From positions 186,001 to 250,000 of the forward strand of contig AZYM01000147.1 of assembly GCA_000611715.1 (NCBI GenBank): 64,000 bases of DNA, in the 5' to 3' direction. Under the pieces are notes generated by a model. It was not told the origin of the DNA. It made no database searches and saw only the letters and a list, made by a program, of their open reading frames with translations. Shown here one piece after another: positions 33,941-46,324 of this stretch (position 1 is its first letter; each line of letters starts with the position of its first letter). Both the position numbers and the translations under genes were made by a program. The DNA is from Scolecobasidium constrictum UM 578. Its lineage: Eukaryota; Ascomycota; Dothideomycetes; Venturiales; Sympoventuriaceae.

Positions 33941-34549
33941 ATGCCGGAGAGTAGTATAACCTGCTTTACGAATAGAGTAACCAAATCTAATCCTTTCTTA
34001 GACACCCTAAGCTCCTCTTTTAACGGGATGAGACCGAGGAGCGGTAGCCCAGTAAGCTTTCAAGCCAGCAGCGATATAGGGGCTATGGCCGCCGGATAGA
34101 GTTCAAATACGGTCTTTACCACATACGTAGAGCAGCATTTCTATAATGACGCTTAAGTGCCCGAATAACTGTAGATGCTAGTAGCTATCTATATATTGCC
34201 TAGTCAGCCGATTGTATCACGACCTTATTACTCTGTAAACCGAGAGGACACAAGGGATATACCTACGCTAGAAGTACAGACCCTTTAAGCTTCTCTGCAG
34301 CTTTTACCGATGATTTACAGCTGGCCGCTATTAAACAACCGAATAGGCACGAGCTACGTCTTATAAGCTGACTATAGCTAAGTATCGCTTAACCCTCCCT
34401 GTAGTATGAGCGCTAGTTTCGAGGCTTATAAGCAGGACATGCGCAGAACATTCGAAAGCATCCGTAATAGGAGGTTGAGGGTAGCTAGTAGTACTTTAAT
34501 CAGTATGGTAAATTGGCTTGTTAATAATGCCAAGCTTCTTGGTTCGTGA
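33941..34549 (+). pseudogene. Unrecognised 203-codon gene with seven TAA/TAG codons
   Basis: From ATG 33941 to TGA 34547-34549 the frame never slips. It contains seven TAA/TAG, all plausible Gln, and no internal TGA. Readable segments are SSITCFTNRVTKSNPFLDTL, MRPRSGSPVSFQASSDIG, NTVFTTYVEQHFYND, SRPYYSVNREDTRDIPTLEV and MRRTFESIRNRRLRVASSTL. The first part is Ser-rich, the end basic and helical. No family is recognised. Confidence 0.45.
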
Positions 34550-34895
34550 CGCACTATTAAGAGCAGTAGTAGTGGTGCTAGATCAACTCACATTAGCCGC
34601 AGGTTTGACTTACGACATAGAGCAGGCACGAGAACAGCGTTTAGAGTTTTGGTATCTTTTCAACACTACCTAGTTGTCGGCGTTGGAGAAACACTTAGAA
34701 ATGTCCAAGAGCGTGCTGGATAGGGAACCTAGAGTCGACTAAACGCTTTTAAACGGAGCTCTATTAGAGGAGATGGGTGATATATTAATAAACCTCTGTG
34801 ACTCCTTAGAGCGGTATGGTCTTGTGGATTATAAGATGGGAATGGAGGAAGAGAAGATTGTTGAGGGTAAGTATTGCATCGAACTAGTAGTGTGA
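34541..34895 (+). pseudogene. Unrecognised helical protein fragment
   Basis: Overlapping the end of the previous frame in another phase, 118 codons with only two stops (TAG after NTT, TAA after RVD) read LLRAVVVVLDQLTLAAGL, EQAREQRLEFWYLFNTT, LSALEKHLEMSKSVL and LLEEMGDILINLCDSLERYG to a TGA. The pattern is amphipathic helical. It might be a second exon of the gene above or the start of a new gene. Family unknown. Confidence 0.35.
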
Positions 34896-35760
34896 ACGTG
34901 AATTGACTATAACTTAGCCCTCATGCGTTATCGCGATGTAGTTGGCTATAGTACGGATAACGATCACGATGAATAGTCTGTATCAAAATAGAGTACGGTG
35001 CTGGTTATTAGCTCTAGGTCGAATCCTTATATTATAGAAGTTCAGTTACCTTCGCTATGAGTTAACATCTCTATGTCGTCCCGTGCCTTACGAAGTGGCC
35101 GCTATATGGCTAAAGAGCTTCGTTCGAGTGAAGTGCCTGTCGTTATCGTGAAGCACAGCTGCTAAAGTGTTAAAATGAATACTAGAATAGGAGTAGATCT
35201 AGACTAGTTTGCGCATCTTAATCTTTACTGCATCGTATGCTGGCTCCCGGAGTTCTTAATATCTTATACGGGATTGCTGTAATAATATTGCGATAAAGGA
35301 CGCCGAAAAAGACGTAGGAAGTGCTGCAAATCTAGGTAAAGTCTAAGATAGGAGACGTAGATTTTAAGTACTGGACACAAGCAAGGATCTTATAACTAAG
35401 CTCTAAGATCGGAGATCGTTCTTTGCCCGATCGAGGCCGGAACTAGGTCTATACAAAGTTATGCCAAGTAGATTGCGGGTCTACTTTATAGCGGAAACGA
35501 CGTCGAAAGTAAGATCGATTGGAGCCTGACTTTGAGGTATAATATGGTAACATAACCCATGCTTACAGGAAATAGCTGTAGCGATATGATTCGGAAGTTA
35601 GTTACCTCCTTCATGAGACTTTAGAAGGGAGACAATGCACACCGTGAATAGAAATTTGTATAGACTACTCATGTCCTCTATTTTTGCTGCAATATAATGC
35701 TCCTTATGTTCTATATTAAGGTGTATTGCGGGATTGTAATAAAATGAACGCTTCTCATTC
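34896..35760. other. RIP-damaged DNA, no recognised gene
   Basis: Short coherent stretches can be read on the plus strand (for example SSRALRSGRYMAKELRSSE near 35.08 kb), but stops are too dense to claim a gene. Confidence 0.3.
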
Positions 35761-38075
35761 TTCTGCAGTGTATAGATTAACTAAGTTAGAAGCGTCTAGC
35801 GCGTATGATCTGACTGCGTTGTCCTCTGTGGCCTTAAATACGTACTTCTACTTCAGGTCCTGACCGTATAGGATATCTGTAACGTGCTGTAAGACGGCCT
35901 TACTGATTTTCCGAATAAAGTCACCACGGAGTTGATCTAACACGCCCAAAAAGGCCTTGAATATCGACCCCGGAATCCTCTCTATACTATACATATTAAT
36001 TAGGCGTATAGTCGTAAAGGAATGCGTAGTAGCTTACTCAGAATTATAAACGCCAGAGTTTCTCCTAGTTAGTATAAGAGCGAGAATGCCTGGCGAGAAT
36101 AATTCTTATATAGCTTCCTAATTCCGTCCTGCCTGAATTATATTCACGACCGATTTATGCCGTTTGTTATATTTAGTGCCTATAGCATCTTTTAGCCGGG
36201 CCGGCGGCTCTAGATATGGATATGCCTCGGACACGAGCTGGGATATTACGAGCGTTGACGCCCTACTATTCTTGGTCGGTGACTTAGCGTGTAATCGTCT
36301 TAACGTTCTAGACGAGTATTACGCCTCTCGCTTATTACGATGCTTGATTAGACGTATAAGGTAATAGCGACGTAAGATCGCTTAGGTCGTGGCTGCAGTT
36401 TCGAGCGCATCTAGGGTATGAATAGTCTGTGCCGCGGTGTCGGTATCCTTAGGTATAGCGAGTCTGCCGGTCTCTCAGACGTGAGAATATGTATCCTTTA
36501 GATAGAGAACAGCATCAGGACTTGCTATAGTATAGAACAGGCGGAGAAAAAGGCCTATAACCTGCTCGCTGACGCTCGGGCTAGACTTTAGAAATCTTGC
36601 AAGCGCGTCTTCAGGCTGAATTATATCTTGTGGAATTGTGGTTATTTCTTTTAATAGTATAGAAAGGTCCTTCCGATCGACTGCTTTAGACCTAATACGC
36701 TTAGAGGCACGAGGTTAATGTCCTAGGCCTCGTTTTCTACTGTTAATTATTAGCTGAGCGTTGTCGTTTGATAAAGGTTTTAATCGAGGCCGGAGTTGCC
36801 TTGATACTAGTTCATCGTTCGCCGTAGGTGTGCTTGCCTTAACGTGTATGCGTCTAGCGTCTTCTAAATGGCGAAAGTCTGCTATACTTATACCAGTTAC
36901 GGTTCTATAATGAATACACGCTCGAGGTGCGATGGTTCTAGGAACGTTTTAATCGAAATTTGTATTTGATGCTATAATAGACTGCGTGGTCTTAATATCT
37001 TTATAACTACTTCCCGTGCGCGTTGTAGAAGTGTTGATCGAATATTCTTCAGAGCCTGATTGCCTTGCTTGTAGAGGAGGTATACTCGACGAGCGCTGAC
37101 TCGGCTGCGGAGGAATATGTGGCATAGATGTCGCTGATCGGGGCTGCAGCGGCAGATGATGTGGATTACGTAGGAGAGATGCGGAACGGCATATACGCGG
37201 CAGCGATTCAGGAGAGGACGAAGAGGTTATAATATAGTGTAGCAGTCTAGCGTTATTAAGAGAACGAGAGTTAGCGTTTGCTTTATAGTTAGATTTTATA
37301 GTAAGGTCTAGTGAACGAACTAGCTGGCACGGAGCGTCTTAACTCAGTTCGGCACTACGCTCCTAGATTCCGCGGAGCTGATTGTCGGTATTGAAAGTCA
37401 AGTGCGTCTATTCAGCGTTAATATTGTTAGAAAGCTAGCGGAGTTGTTCGTAAATCTGTTCCTCCGGATGTTATATTTCTAAGAGGTAGGAGACAGTCTC
37501 GTCAATGTTTTGCCACAGGCGATAGAATATCTATAGAAGTCAGCAAAGAGCTGGATTGCTTGTAGAGTTTGCTTACCTAAGATAAACTTGATGCCATCGT
37601 GAGAGGTGTGTATTATAAGCGTAGGTTTACTCTACGCCGTAGATCCTAGATATGTTAGGGTCTAGTACCAGGCTATTTCTAGGCCACATCACCCTTGTCG
37701 CCTTCTAGAATCTTCGTTACTAGCGCGGAGATTTTCAGCGGGCGCTAAGTTAATCTATTTATTCCGAGATTCGTTTTGCTCATCCCCTATTACTAGCTCC
37801 TCCCTTATCTGATCAGGGCCGGTGCTTTCTTAAACCCCGGCCCCCTCTAGATCTCGCTATATTAACTGTCCGCTAAGTGTCTGAACTTTCTCTTTCGAGC
37901 ATCGTCTTTCGAAAATCTCATAGTGCTCGCCACTGAGTAATCTCTGCAGCAGTGCGGCCTTATGGCTTGTCACGCTTGTGGCCTTGTGGCTTGTGCTTGG
38001 AATATGGGAACACGGACCCAGTATTGTCTGGTCCGTGTAGGCCTTCTGCTTCAAGTTAGTCGAGTTCTGATCCAT
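35760..38075 (-). pseudogene. Degenerate large gene of an unnamed protein type
   Basis: Read leftwards from the ATG at 38075 (MDQNSTNLKQKAY, then ALLQRLLSGEHYEIF). A damaged stretch follows. From 37260 a long phase with about five stops in 380 codons reads Ser/Pro-rich linker (SSSSPESLPRICRSASLLR, QPRSATSMPHIPPQPSQ), then TGISIADFRHLEDARRI, LFLRLFYTIASPDAVLYL, DTAAQTIHTLDALETAA and LRRYYLIRLIKHRNKRE. Further left: FSPGILALI, ERIPGSIFKAFLGVLDQL and RGDFIRKISKAVLQHV. The helical part looks like a conserved fungal protein of unknown function, but I cannot name it. About 145 bp of the linker region is duplicated at 60.87-61.01 kb. Stops are TAG/TAA. Confidence 0.5.
37077..37220 (+). repeat. Dispersed direct repeat, copy A
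   Basis: About 145 bp containing TACTCGACGAGCGC, ATGTCGCTGATCGGGGCTGC and GATGCGGAACGGC is repeated in the same orientation at 60867-61013. Copy A lies inside the degenerate gene 35760-38075. Confidence 0.75.
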
Positions 38076-38559
38076 GTTCGTTGCTGTTGATCGTCGTAAG
38101 ATAGATCGGTAATCGTGTATTCATTATACCAAGGTCCTCAAGCTTCCTACTAGCCCGAGCAAAGTAGAGAAGCGCCCTGCTCGTGCGGATAAGGACTAAG
38201 AAGATTAGACTCGAATTTCCAGGGCTTACTAAATCTAGGTCTATGCTAGAGCGACGGTCGAATTACTAAGCTATAAAGCTTATTCTAGTTAGGTGCTTGC
38301 GATGTATACAAGAACGATGTTGGAAATGTATATAATAGACGGGTGGCACAGCAGCATTGTCACGGCAAGGAGAATATGGGTGTCTCAATCCGAAAGACTT
38401 ATGGAAATGCATAAATGGCGTATGTATTATTGTATAATTAGCAAGCGTCATAATCGACAACCAAGCGAGCAGGCTATTATAACCTTACATCCTTAAAACT
38501 ATGATTTATGCATCCTTCAGCTTTTAGTGAGTATATCTAATTCTCCTCTGGCGGCAACT
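38076..38559. other. Spacer, no recognised gene
   Basis: Overlapping open frames of 64-67 codons at 38266-38496 lie on opposite strands of the same DNA, and neither shows features. The likely promoter of the minus-strand gene starting at 38075 lies here. Confidence 0.3.
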
Positions 38560-39241
38560 TTCGCAAGCAGAGCTAAGCTTACGCCTCGCCTTGGATGATT
38601 GCCGACTAGACCTTCTGGCTGTTCTCTTCTTTAAGTCACTAATCTTATTCTTTAGCAAAGCGATTTCGTCTTTTAGTAGCGTATTCTCCTGTCTGAGATA
38701 TTGTATGACTCGTGACTCGAACTAGTTAATTATGCGAACGGCTATTGTATCGAGCAACGTCTTCTCCTGTGCTGCGAAGTCTACCTCTTCCCTATAACAT
38801 ATTCTGTGCTCGGTAATGTTAGCTATGTGTCCTCAAACTGACATTCGATCCCTTTTTTATTAAATGTAATTCGACTTCGGTTTCCCTGCGTGTAGGATCG
38901 CTGGCTCTTCTAATAGGCACGTCTAAGGTCTAGGATCTCGTTCTCCTAGGTATGTTCGAGAGGGTCTCCGATTCCACAGGCTCTGCGTCGGCGATTAAAT
39001 CCTGTATTATTATATGTGAATGATACTGGATCGGTTTATCCGATTGGCAGCTCGCTACTATAGCTAAGACTCCTTGCTGGGGCTGGGGCTCGGGCTCGTT
39101 CGGAAGCCAAGATGCAGAGTGGTACTGCCACTCTCTAGAGTTTAGATCGCTGTATGTTCTAGATAACTCGTTCGAAGCTGCCGACGGGTTATAACTGAAA
39201 CGGGCAAAGTCTTCCCTAAGAAATGAGTTGGAGGTACTCAA
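38560..39241 (-). pseudogene. Degenerate small gene of unknown family
   Basis: The first 103 codons (39241-38930) are unbroken: SFLREDFARFSYNPSAASNE, LSRTYSDLNSREWQYHSASW, PNEPEPQPQQGVLAIVAS and HSHIIIQDLIADAEPVESE. After a TAG the phase continues with VPIRRASDPTRRETEVEL and further stops to a basic end near 38.56 kb. It is Ser/Glu-rich, probably partly disordered, with basic clusters that could be nuclear signals. Not recognised. Confidence 0.35.
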
Positions 39242-41660
39242 CCACGATTATCTAGGTGGTAGGTATAAATGGCTCGACCCTTGCGGACTAGCAGTCTACT
39301 AGAGCGATGAACATTGATCATGATTTTAGCAAGCGCTGACGGCTAGCAATTTGGACTAAGGCACGTGGTGTATATTTAAGCCTTTGTGCGGTGGAAATTC
39401 TATACCGAGAATTAAATATCGTTGTTAGAAACGTGCTCTTAGCGACTAAGATGTTAGTACTCTAATAAGTGCGGCATGTAAGATACTTAAGTATAGCTCG
39501 GCGGTTACCGGCGGGTGCTGCTTCGACATAACCCTGGCTGCACGAGCTTAGGCTTCTGATAACGCATGATTACGCATGGTTATGGGCTACTATCCCCTAC
39601 GGAATGTTTTAATTCGAAGTCGATTGGAGCGATAGAGTGCTCGGAGCTATAAGTCGATCATATGCACGAGGATGTAACGAGAGTATACGCTAATAAAAGT
39701 ATTATACCGCATCTCTCCGGCGGCCCTTAGTCGATAATAAGAGTAAGTTCCGTACGTATCGTGGTCGCAAAAGTTGTTTTGTGCGAGTAACTAGCTTAGG
39801 CCGCCTAGAACTGTCTGGAAGGCGTAAAAGTATTATATCTCCTTAAAATTGGTAACTCGGAGAGCTCTGTACGCGGCTGATCCGGATATTGCGAAGGTAC
39901 CTTAACACTCACATCGATCAGGAGCGCTCCGCCTAGAGCCCGAGGGATAACCAGACGGATAACGCCGGTCTTCGCTGCGTAGCCATACACCTTGCTTCAC
40001 CGTCGTTTATATATAAGCTTAGCAATTCCTGGATCAGTCAGGCCTATCATGCTATGAGTGGTTAGGACGGTGTGCCCTGGCTGAACATCAGCGTTGTGCA
40101 TCGGGCGGCAGGGCATGGAATAGGTGTCAGATGGTGACTACCGTGGCAGAACCTCGTAGTTCTCTGTCAACCTACGATATGTTATTAGATAACATATCCT
40201 CTCGATCGCACATGCCTATCGTCGAGGAGACGATCTTTAGAAGTATAGTATGATAATCTTAGCGATGAAGAATGTTAAGCTGCATAGAAAGGCAGGGTCG
40301 CGAGGTTCCTCCGAATACATTTCTTAATCTAGTTAATTCTGGACGATATCTGTGGGTGCTTGCGTAGTGTTAAGGCCTAATGACCGTGGTCATACGTGCT
40401 TAGAGTCTACTGCTATAGCGACGACAGAAGTGAGACGCAGTGGAGTGTATGGGGGCCGGAGGAGATATGTATTTACTCTCGCGTTCGGTGCTACTGATAA
40501 CCTTTAGCATGAGTAGCTTGGTTCTAGGAAGGTATTAGAAGTAAAACGCACCGACTTCCGACAGTATATATGCTACTAGTAAAGAGTCTGTCTGGTGGAA
40601 GGAGCCTCTGCTATACGATATACAGCTCTTCTATCGGGTGAGATCGGCTGTATCGAGAGCTAAGTAGATATTCCTAGTCTATGTTTGACTAAAGTCCTGT
40701 TGTCCGCATCGAGAACCTAAGCGTAACCTATGCGCTCGTCGTATCTAATTCTTAGCATCGTCGGAGATGCCGCTCGCACTAAGAACGGAGCTTTAATGTT
40801 TCGAATGACTAAATAGCCTATCAAGGCATCTGAAGCATGGTCGACCTGGCGAGGGATAAGCAAAGCAATGTGGCAAAAGGACTAAACACGCGTAGGTCGT
40901 TCCCTAAAAAGAAGTAGCTAGATATGCCGTTATTCGCTACGAGATATTAGGGAGGATATTGTAGCTAATAAATTTTCAGCGTATCTTGTCTGCCGAAGGA
41001 GTCCTCTGGTGACTAGGTACAGGAACGGAGCATGTAAGGCCAGTATCCGAGGGCGTGAACTCTGAATAAGTGCTCGTCGCGTTAATCTAGGGTTTGATAG
41101 TTCGGGAAATACTCTAGTTAAAGATTAGATAGCAGGTACTATAAAGACGCTACGTCGGCGCATGCGTAAGTATACTAGAAATATTCCCCTAATATAGAAG
41201 TTTCTACCTCTTTATATATCATGTGCTTAACAGCGTAACCTTCTCGCTAATAAGCAGCCTAAATTCCCTCCGAGAGAACGGTCGCGTACGGAATAATAAA
41301 GGCGTCCGATAGCGACTCTATAAGGGAATATTCCCGGATAGACAGATAAGTATACGGGGCGTAGCTCGTTCGCGAAGGGTAGCGCGCGGGGAGTTTCTCG
41401 TTAGGGTGAGCTCTTGTGCGAGAGATGTTACGCGCGGCGTATATCTCCCGTATAAGGCTACAGTCTCGCGCGGTAGTGAGTAAGTAAAATCTACGAACGT
41501 TGATTACTGTGCCTGTGTCGTTGTTCTGAGGTCCTCGTTGAACTCTTATACTTATAAATGCACGCTTGCAGCGTATTTTTCATACTATGAGATCTGTCTC
41601 GCTTCGTATAAGAAACGTGCTAAGCTTAAACCGTAATTAGCTAGTTAAGCGCTTCGACTT
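39242..41660. other. Long RIP-damaged stretch without a recognised gene
   Basis: A minus-strand 61-codon frame (39990-39805) has no features. A plus-strand phase from about 40.24 to 41.06 kb lacks TGA, but its TAA/TAG density is about what unselected TA-rich DNA would give, so I do not call it. A 10 bp perfect inverted repeat with a 3 nt loop lies at 40176-40198. Confidence 0.3.
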
Positions 41661-42200
41661 ATTAATATTTGTGAGGCGTTCCCACGGCTCTATTGAACCA
41701 TTCTAAGTCCTCTCTTTTAAACACGGAATATACTTACTCTAATAACTTTAGAGTGTCTTCCTGAAGCAAGTATAGGGTGCGCGTCACTTCCTATTACTTT
41801 TTATTCGCCCACTGAACATCTCTGACCGCTCTTTCTTTCTTAACCTCTGCCTGCTTGACTTCAAGGTCACACGCCCTAAGTTTGCTTTACTATAATGTAA
41901 TCTCTTTCAAGGTCGCACGTATTATCGCTTTCAGACTAATAACTATCTCTTCCTTACTCTCGTATCTTCTGGCCTGATTTAATCAGCTCGTGACTTGATG
42001 TAAAGAAGTATACCTACCCGTTACCTAATATTAGAAACGGAGCCGATTTTGATCCCGGTATGGTCGAACTCCTCTGTGTCTGCTTCGGAGACACCGTCGG
42101 CTTCTATCAGCCCTTATAGCCGAGATGCACTGTCTGTATTCTAAGGCTCGACCTGAATCGATACTTTCCGCTTCTTTGACGTAGTCGAAGTGATCGGGTT
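41660..42200 (-). pseudogene. Possible coiled-coil protein remnant
   Basis: The minus-strand phase reads QARRYESKEEIVISLKAIIR, SKLRACDLEVKQAEVKKERA, VRDVQWANKK, LYLLQEDTLKLLE and VYSVFKREDLEWFNRAVG. Heptad-like Leu/Lys/Glu spacing suggests a coiled coil ending in an aromatic motif. Stops are dense (about seven TAA/TAG in 110 codons), so the call is tentative. Confidence 0.3.
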
Positions 42201-43659
42201 ATAAAAGGATTTATATAGGTCTATTGTTCGAGGGCTAGGGAGATAAACGTGTACTCATCTATCGCAGGGAACGAGAACTTATATATGTTACTTTTAACCC
42301 GAGGCAATAATACTGCGGCGCTGATCCGATACACGGAGCGATAGGTTATTATTATCTAGAATACTACCTACCTATTATCGGCCGCGGTCTTGTACAGGCG
42401 ATTAGATATTAGAATATCAGGCCTTGCATAGCATGACATGGACGTAAGTTACGGAGTAAACGTCCGTGGCTTGTCATGCGAGTACAATCTTTCCGTTAGA
42501 GCTACCTTTACTAATAGAGGGGAGGCATGCTATGTTCAGCATAGTGCCGCCTTAGCTTAGATGGGCTTAGAGGTTGCCCTTTAGCTGGTCGACGAATAAG
42601 CCGAGGTATTATAGCGATGCGATATTATCGGTGTGGACGTATTATCTATATAATATATAGATCGGACGATAACGTGTGGTTAGTCTGCACCGTATACGTT
42701 TTAGATACGGTGGTTAGGCTCGAACATCGACTTTAGATAGCTCTCTAGCTGTCTTCACGAATCATGATGGCAGCTTTGTTATATTCTCGTCCCGTATAGT
42801 ATCTATTTAGCATAGTTCACGGCCGCATGTTAGTATAGATCTATATTAGAAGGAATCGAGCGGCCTATCTGTAATATCGAGCCGACGGCAAGCGACGTAT
42901 ACTTTCTAGGTAGGCAAGCCCGATAATGCGGCAACAATTACTATCCAGCGGCTCGCTACTTCACTGCTCGAAACAGAAACAGCTTTTATCTCTTTATTAG
43001 ACGGCCAGGTCATGTCTATCTCTGTGAATTTATGCGAGTGTTGTGCTGTATAGTTTCTATATGGCCCGCTAGGCAGACGTAAGACCTGCCTTTGAGATCG
43101 CTGAGGTAGTAAGCTAGAGGCGGTATGCTCTAATTATTTGGGTGACGTGATTTAACTCTGATAGCTGAGGCTTTATTTCTTATAGGAATGAAATCCTGGT
43201 CTTCTTCGTCTAGCTATATTCTCGAATCGATTGTAAGCTTTTGTATTATGGAGAATCTGCACACGCAGTTGGACCTTACTACGGATCTTTAAACGTAATC
43301 CGAGCGATCTAAACAAGGACGAATTCTAGCAAGGTCTTGCTATATATCGTTGCGGAAGACGTTCTTAGAAGCTACTGACTATTATCGACATAAGCCTAGT
43401 ATTTATGAATCCTAAGCCCTTTAAGCTATGATATTTGTACTATAACCTGCTCTGTATCGACTATATAGCTATTCTCTTGCTAGCGGTTGTATTCGCTGCT
43501 GGGGCGTGGATTATAGAGCCACGAATTTAGTACTAGTGCTGCGACTAGGGGACGAAAGTAGGTCTAGTCATCCGTAGGGCTGGTACCCTAAATAACCTCG
43601 CCGTCATCGACTTTCGTTCTGGCTTGCTTCATTTTTACTATCTAATAACCATTGTCATT
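42201..43659. other. RIP-damaged DNA with small inverted repeats
   Basis: There is no readable gene. Inverted repeats are seen at 42431-42479 (GCATGACA/TGTCATGC plus GGACGT/ACGTCC arms) and near 42689-42713 (CACCGTAT/ATACGGTG). Confidence 0.3.
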
Positions 43660-45427
43660 ATGGCGAATTGCTTAATAGACGAACAAGCGATCTACAGCGC
43701 CCTTAAGGATGTTTTTAAAGGCTTAAATTCTCGGCTAAGGAAGCGAAAGCGAGTGCTAGAGTATATCGCGAAGCAGTAATCGTCCGAAGTAAGAGAGCTG
43801 ATTTATTAATATGGCATCGATGCTATCAGCGACGTGGCTGTAGACTTATTAAAGAATAACGTATTTACTTCGACCGCAACGCCTACCTTGCCGCCAAGAT
43901 CTAATATCAATCGAGGAGAGGTGCAGTATCACCGACTAGGCCCAGATCCGGCGTCTATACAAGCAAGGACTATTGATCGTAAGTAGCTTAAAGATCACGA
44001 TACGGCCTGCTATAACACACCTAATCCGGGTCTTAGAAATAGTGTAGGCGTTTCCGACTCTTTAATCTAGCCTAGATATATAGCATCCTACTCGAAGCAA
44101 CCGGATATATCCTCTCGCCCTTTAAAACGATAACGCCGCTGCACGTCTGCTTCACTTGCCTCGTTAAGCATTCCTCACCTGCCTATGCGTATATAGCATC
44201 GATTGCTCACGAGAACGCAGCAACTTATAGAGTATGCTTACTATAACTTCTTTCGCGCTACGATGCCTACACTTCTATAAGAGAGGGGATGGGATTACCC
44301 TGAATCTACTGAACTAAACAAATAGGCCCAGCTTCTTAAAAGTTATAAGTATAAATTTATCCTAGAACGCCTGGCAGCCTTAGACAGACCTATTAGCGAA
44401 GTGCTCGATTCGATGGCACAGCTTCGGTATACCGCGGTTTATAGAGTACGTGTACCGGTTATGCAGGTTAAGCACTTTTTAGATAAGGCGGAGACCGTGG
44501 GTTATCTTCTCGGCGGCACCGAATGCGCCCGCTCTCTCGCACGGTTATATTAGACCGTATAGCCTATCCTCTATGACTTCGATCGAGCCATTCGCTCGCT
44601 TGCTTCGTCCCTAGAAGCAGAGAGAGTAGAGATTGCTTCTACTCGCTTACAGCTAGACGATCGTGAATTATCGATTGCAATTAACGCAAACCGGAGAATG
44701 AATAAACAAGAGGCGGCTGCAGGTTTAGTACTAGAGGGAATCATTAATTCTTTAGACTAGTCCTTATATACGACTCTCGGCGCTATTATCGTGTATAACC
44801 TCTATATGCTGACTCACTTACTAATTGCGAGTATTTATACCAGCGTCTTTAGTACCGTATTATCGGTTGATCAAAAGTTTTACTAGCTTATGGCGAGCAT
44901 TTCCATATATGGCGATAGTGCCACTGTCATAAGGTAAGCAACCTGACTAAACGATAGGTATCTCAATTTCTTATAGTCATATAAATAGGACCGGCCATAT
45001 CTCTAGTCGCGCTAGCCCTATCTAAGAGCTATATATGTATCCCTGACGATGCCTAGCGCAGTACATAGATTGCGCAGACTACTCGGATATTAGGACCACG
45101 AATCTCGGAACCCTAGGCCCGTCTTTAATTGGGACCCAATAATACTAGCACATCCGCTATCACAGTATATGATAATATACAGAGGCGGCTTAACGAATTT
45201 CGCTATACGTCGTAGCAGTATCCTCATCGGCCCTGTTAATATGACTAGTGGCAAGGAGTCTTGCGGTGTAGGCGACTATTAATGGCGCCCCTCCTCGCGG
45301 TTATACACGTATTATTAAGGGACATAGCCTACTCAGTCTACAGTCAACGCAGATAAAGACTTGGTCTATGTTTACTATACGCGATATATCGAAAACTTTT
45401 AAGATGCCTTAGAAACTTTTAGTTTTA
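43660..45427 (+). pseudogene. Degenerate gene with possible membrane segments, upstream of the ankyrin-repeat frame
   Basis: From ATG 43660 one phase runs to TGA near 44.95 kb with 12 TAA/TAG and no earlier TGA: LIDEQAIYSALKDVFKGLNS, YAYYNFFRATMPTLL, KSYKYKFILERLAALDRPIS, LDKAETVGYLLGGTECARSL and ELSIAINANRRMNKQEAAAG, then a hydrophobic segment near 44.77-44.87 kb (AIIVYNLYMLTHLLIASIY). After GGTAAGC, a splice-donor-like site, a further phase from about 45.07 kb reads DNIQRRLNEFRYTS, YDqWQGVLRCRRLLMAPLLA (q is a TAG) and a second hydrophobic stretch. It may be the N-terminal part of one gene ending in the ankyrin repeats. The family of this part is unknown. Confidence 0.45.
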
Positions 45428-45429
45428 TA

Positions 45430-46324
45430 TCATGGTCGCGTGTACGATAACGTAAGGTTATCGGATTATAGATCTAATGCCCCTGGAGCATTCATCGATA
45501 CAAGTCCCGTTATTGCTTTAGAAGACGAAGACTAGGAGATTATATCGGTCGCACCTCAGACCGATCCGACGTTTATCTATTAACTAAAGGTAGAGCCAGG
45601 TCCGGCATGCAAAAGTCAACACCACGCGTCGGGCTGACCATAGAGATTATAGGACTCACTAGATATAGCAGCTAACACGAAGAATACTGAATGCGATCTC
45701 GGCGTTTCTCATTCGCTTCGCGGTGATAATTCTACGGACCCACCGATTAAACCTTTATTAGAGAAAGAAACGATGGCTACCGTTTCCTATCGATATAAGA
45801 CGTCACGTAAATGTAAACCATCCGACCGAAACTGCGTTTATAGTACGAGAATAACGTCCTAATCTCTTCTCCTAAAGGCGATCAGGGTAAGGGATGAAGA
45901 CTTCGCTATTGTATTACTAGAGATAGGCGTAGATCTAGACTCTATAGACGCGTGGGGCCCCGCGATAACATAGGCCTTGAGAGCCGGGCTAAGGACGCTT
46001 ACACGTGTGCTAGTGGCAAGAGGGGCTAACCCAAATATAAAGGATGTATGGGGACCGGTTTTAACACAAGCAATAAGAGGCACAGATAGCGATTTGGTAA
46101 GCAGGTTGCTGCAGATGGGAGCTTATCCCAACGCTAAAGATATCTGGGGGCCAGCATTAACACAGGCTATAAGAGCAAAGAACGAGCGGCTGGTAAGAGA
46201 ACTATTAGAGACAGGTACTCATCCTGATATGAGAGACGTATGGGGCTCCGCCCTGGTGCAGGCTAGGCGAACTCGAAGCGAACAGCTTATTATAACGCTT
46301 ATTGAATATAGAGTACAGCCGTAG
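45430..46324 (+). pseudogene. Degenerate ankyrin-repeat protein (C-terminal part)
   Basis: In one phase the DNA encodes successive 33-residue ankyrin units: DSIDAWGPAIT (its next codon, 45968-45970, is TAG), NIKDVWGPVLTQAIR, NAKDIWGPALTQAIR and DMRDVWGSALVQARR. Each is followed by a helix such as LVSRLLQMGAYPN or LVRELLETGTHPD. The last 115 codons (45977-46324) are unbroken. WGPxLTQAI replaces the usual G-x-TPLHxAA start, a variant I associate with some fungal ankyrin proteins. Ankyrin repeats bind other proteins. Upstream (45.43-45.86 kb) an acidic Ser/Thr/Pro-rich linker is in the same phase but interrupted by TAG, TAA and one TGA. It is probably the end of the gene starting at 43660. Confidence 0.7.

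Noticed and set aside
40248..41060. Plus-strand frame of about 270 codons without TGA
   Set aside because: It contains about one TAA/TAG per 16 codons, roughly what unselected TA-rich DNA would give, and no recognisable segment. Lack of TGA is uninformative where TpG is depleted.
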